DNA of 64,000 bases from Candidatus Rokuibacteriota bacterium (GTDB lineage: Bacteria; Methylomirabilota; Methylomirabilia; Rokubacteriales; CSP1-6). The notes beneath the pieces are model-generated. The model was not told the origin of the DNA. It ran no database searches and saw only the letters and a program-made list of their open reading frames with translations. Positions 61,754 through 64,000 of this stretch are shown here, in pieces. Each line of letters starts with the position of its first letter. Position 1 is the first letter of the stretch. The stretch is taken from positions 145,617 to 209,616 of the forward strand of contig JACPCW010000075.1 in the NCBI GenBank assembly GCA_016184365.1, given 5' to 3'. The position numbers were made by a program, and so were the translations under genes.

Positions 61754-62953
61754 ATGGCCCGCGCGCGCGCCGCGATCATCGTCCACTACCACGAGATCAG
61801 CCTGAAGGGCGGCACGCGGCCGATGTTCCTGCGTCACCTCGCGCGCAACCTCGAGCGCGCGGCCGCCGACGTCGGACCGGGGCGGGTCCGGCAGCTCACC
61901 GGCCGGATCGTGCTGGAGCTCGGCGAGCATGCCGATCCCGAAGCGGTGAAGCAGCGCGTGATGCGCGTGTGCGGCGTCGCCAACTGCGCCGTCGCGTGGC
62001 GCGTGCCGAGCCAGGTCGAGGCGATGAAGCCCGCGGTGCTGCGCGTGGTCGAGGGCCGGGAGTTCGCGTCGTTTCGCATCACGGCCCGGCGCGCGTTCAA
62101 GACCTATCCGATGACGTCGGTCGAGCTGAACCGCGAGCTCGGCACGCTCGTCCAGGAACGGACGGGCGCGCGCGTCGATCTGCACGACCCCGAGCTCACC
62201 GTGCACGTCGAAGTGCTGCCCGCGGAGACGTTCGTGTACGCGGATCGCGAGCCCGGGCCCGGTGGTCTGCCGGTCGGCGGCAGCGGCACCGTCGTCGCGC
62301 TGCTGTCGGGCGGCATCGATTCGCCGGTCGCGGCGTGGCGGCTGATGAAGCGCGGCTGCCGCGTCGTGTTCGTCCACTTCCACAGCGTGCCGTACCTGCC
62401 CGACACGTCACAGGTCAAGGCGCGCGCGCTCGTCGAGCGCCTCACCGAATGGCAATACGATTCGCGGCTGCACCTGGTCCCGTTCGGCGAAGTGCAGCGC
62501 GAGGTCGTGCTCGCGGTGCCGCCGCCGGCGCGCGTGGTCGTGTATCGCCGTCTGATGGTCCGGATCGCGGAAGCGATCGCGCGGCGCTGCGGCGCCGCGG
62601 CGCTGGTCACGGGTGAAAGCCTCGGGCAGGTGGCGTCGCAGACGCTCGCGAACCTCTCGCGCATCGACGAGGTCGCCACGATGCCCGTGCTCCGCCCGCT
62701 GATCGGCATGGACAAGCTCGAGATCACGGCGGAGGCCCAGCGTCTCGGCACGTTCGAGATCTCGATCGAGCCGGATGCCGACTGCTGCACGCTGTTCGTT
62801 CCGAAGCATCCCGCCACGCGCATGACCCCCGACGAGGTCCGCGCCGCCGAGGCGCGGCTCGATCTCCCGCGGCTCGTGGCGATGGCCGTCGACGGAGCGC
62901 AGGTCGAGACGTTCGAGTTTCCCGCCCGGACGCGCGCGGCGGTCGCCGGATGA
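61754..62953 (+). CDS. thiI: tRNA 4-thiouridine sulfurtransferase (ThiI, without rhodanese domain)
   Basis: A 399-residue ThiI. The N-terminal ferredoxin-like and THUMP part (about residues 1-165) includes KAIIVHYHEISLKGG-like IIVHYHEISLKGGTR; the PP-loop ATPase has VVALLSGGIDSPVAAWRLM (about residue 180) and GESLGQVASQTLANL. The C-terminus has PDADCCTLFVPKHPATR with two adjacent cysteines, the likely sulfur-carrying pair; the rhodanese domain of E. coli ThiI is absent. It makes s4U in tRNA, and in some species supplies thiazole sulfur. It overlaps the last gene by ATGA. Confidence 0.94.
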   Translation: MARARAAIIVHYHEISLKGGTRPMFLRHLARNLERAAADVGPGRVRQLTGRIVLELGEHADPEAVKQRVMRVCGVANCAVAWRVPSQVEAMKPAVLRVVEGREFASFRITARRAFKTYPMTSVELNRELGTLVQERTGARVDLHDPELTVHVEVLPAETFVYADREPGPGGLPVGGSGTVVALLSGGIDSPVAAWRLMKRGCRVVFVHFHSVPYLPDTSQVKARALVERLTEWQYDSRLHLVPFGEVQREVVLAVPPPARVVVYRRLMVRIAEAIARRCGAAALVTGESLGQVASQTLANLSRIDEVATMPVLRPLIGMDKLEITAEAQRLGTFEISIEPDADCCTLFVPKHPATRMTPDEVRAAEARLDLPRLVAMAVDGAQVETFEFPARTRAAVAG

Positions 62954-64000
62954 GCGGCACGCTCACGTTCCTCGGCGCCGCCGGCACCGTGACCGGCGCG
63001 AAGTTCCTCGTCGACGCCGGGGGATGCGCGCGTGCTCATGGAATGCGGCCTCTTCCAGGGCCTGCGTGAGCTGCGCGAGCGCAACTGGCGCGCGTTTCCC
63101 GTGCCGGCGACGTCGATCGACGCCGTGCTGCTCTCGCACGCGCACCTCGATCACTCGGGCTACGCGCCGCGGCTCGTGCGCGAGGGATTCGCGGGACCGA
63201 TCTACTGCTCGCGCGGCACGGCGGAGCTGCTGCGGATCATGCTGCCCGATGCCGCGCACCTGCAGGAAGAAGAGGCGGAGTTCCGCAACCGCAAGCGCGC
63301 CACGCGCCACCAGCCGGCGCTGCCGCTCTTCACGACGGCGGACGCGGCGGCGGCGCTCGCCCAGGTGACGCCGGTCGCGTTCGGCGAGCCGTTGACGCCG
63401 GGCCGCGGCATCGACGCCACGTTCCATCCGTCGGGCCACATCCTCGGCGCGTCGATCGTGGACGTCGCGCTCGCCGGCCGCCGCCTCGTCTACTCCGGCG
63501 ATCTCGGGCGCTACGATGTCCCGGTCATGAAGGATCCCGTGCCGATCGCCGCGGCGGACACGCTGCTGATCGAGTCGACGTACGGCAACCGCGAGCATCC
63601 GGACGACGACGGCACCGACGTGATCGTGCGCGCCGTGGAGCGCGCGGCCCGGCGCCGCGGCATGCTCCTCATGCCGGCGTTCGCGATCGGCCGCACGCAG
63701 GACGTGTTGTATCTCCTCCGCGAGCTCGAAGAGGCCGGACGGATTCCGCGCGTGCCCGTCTACCTCGACACACCCATGGGGGTCGCGGCGACGGCGGCGT
63801 ACGAAAAACACCGCGACGAGCACGACGCCGCCGCCCGGCACGTCGTCGCGCGCGGCGGCCGGCCGTTCATGCCGGCGACATTCCAGGTGACGCGCTCGGT
63901 CGACGAGTCGAAGGCGCTCAACGACGTCGACGGTCCCGCGATCATCATCGCGGGCAGCGGCATGGCGGCCGGCGGGCGCATCCTCCATCATCTGCGGCGC
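62950..64000 (+). pseudogene. Metallo-beta-lactamase / beta-CASP ribonuclease-like gene with a +1 frameshift (3' end outside the window)
   Basis: ATG 62950 begins MSGTLTFLGAAGTVTGAKFLVDAGG and then meets a run of five G (63019-63023) after which the homologous frame continues as DARVLMECGLFQGLRELRE. The original frame stops at 63067-63069. From 63023 to the right edge the second frame is open and encodes a full MBL/beta-CASP pattern: LLSHAHLDHSGYAPRL (HxHxDH), FHPSGHILGASIVDV, YSGDLGRY, ESTYGNREHPD, PAFAIGRTQDVLYLL and AGSGMAAGGRIL. One G fewer would restore a single frame. It would encode an RNA exonuclease/endonuclease of the CPSF-73-like family. It may be a sequencing or assembly error, slippage, or a real mutation. 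Confidence 0.85.

Overview
The window is a very GC-rich stretch of bacterial chromosome: almost every codon ends in G or C, GTG starts are common, and genes are joined by ATGA, GTGA or TGATG overlaps. The gene set (MEP isoprenoid pathway, full purine pathway, ribosomal proteins, one primary sigma factor, two-subunit acyl-CoA carboxylase) is that of a free-living, diderm-type or deep-branching bacterium. Style and content resemble uncultivated Rokubacteria/Methylomirabilota-like lineages, but no phylogenetic marker was searched, so this is a guess. I saw no tRNA, rRNA, CRISPR array, insertion sequence or prophage.

Layout. 1-2931 (+): end of a biotin carboxylase gene, a biotin carrier domain, a DinB-family protein and a carboxyltransferase. 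2962-5938 (-): lipid-modifying operon (desaturase, cyclopropane synthase, crotonase). 6127-9444 (+): large zinc-ribbon/cyclase/ATPase/TPR signalling protein, back to back with a degenerate acyl-CoA ligase (-) and rpoD (-). 12875-20396 (+): malic enzyme, then an envelope-type cluster (polyprenol-phosphate glycosyltransferase, aminotransferase, HIT protein, methyltransferase, membrane glycosyltransferase fused to a DUF2993/LmeA-like domain) and endonuclease III. 20479-30715 (+): rplM-rpsI, argC-argJ, rpsB-tsf-pyrH-frr-uppS-cdsA-dxr-rseP. 30794-35059 (+): ispG interrupted by a 370-residue LAGLIDADG intein, a [2Fe-2S] ferredoxin and proS. 35161-47265 (+): rimP-nusA-ylxR-infB-ylxP-rbfA-nrnA-truB-ribF, then rpsO-pnp and an M16 peptidase. 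47582-60359 (+): purine operon purB-C-S-Q-L-F-M-N-H-(MerR-TPR)-D-E. 60379-64000 (+): tsaC/sua5-like gene, mobA, thiI and a frameshifted beta-CASP nuclease that runs off the end.

What stands out. (1) An intein sits immediately before the third iron-sulfur cysteine of IspG, so the enzyme can only mature by splicing. (2) A family of two-hairpin repeats recurs at gene junctions inside operons; its second hairpin has the invariant 7-nt loop ATGTCGG, its outer stem pairs vary with pairing kept, and the loop carries an ATG on both strands that several genes use or may use as start. A hairpin-rich insert in the purH linker looks related. (3) A second, unrelated repeat family precedes frr and mobA and supplies the mobA start codon. 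(4) A perfect 34-bp inverted repeat lies upstream of purB. (5) Three reading-frame problems lie between 50.5 and 63 kb: purL has no ATG/GTG/TTG start, purF has lost about 74 nt across the glutaminase active-site region, and the last gene is shifted at a run of five G. (6) A membrane glycosyltransferase/LmeA-like fusion sits in one operon with a polyprenol-phosphate sugar synthase.
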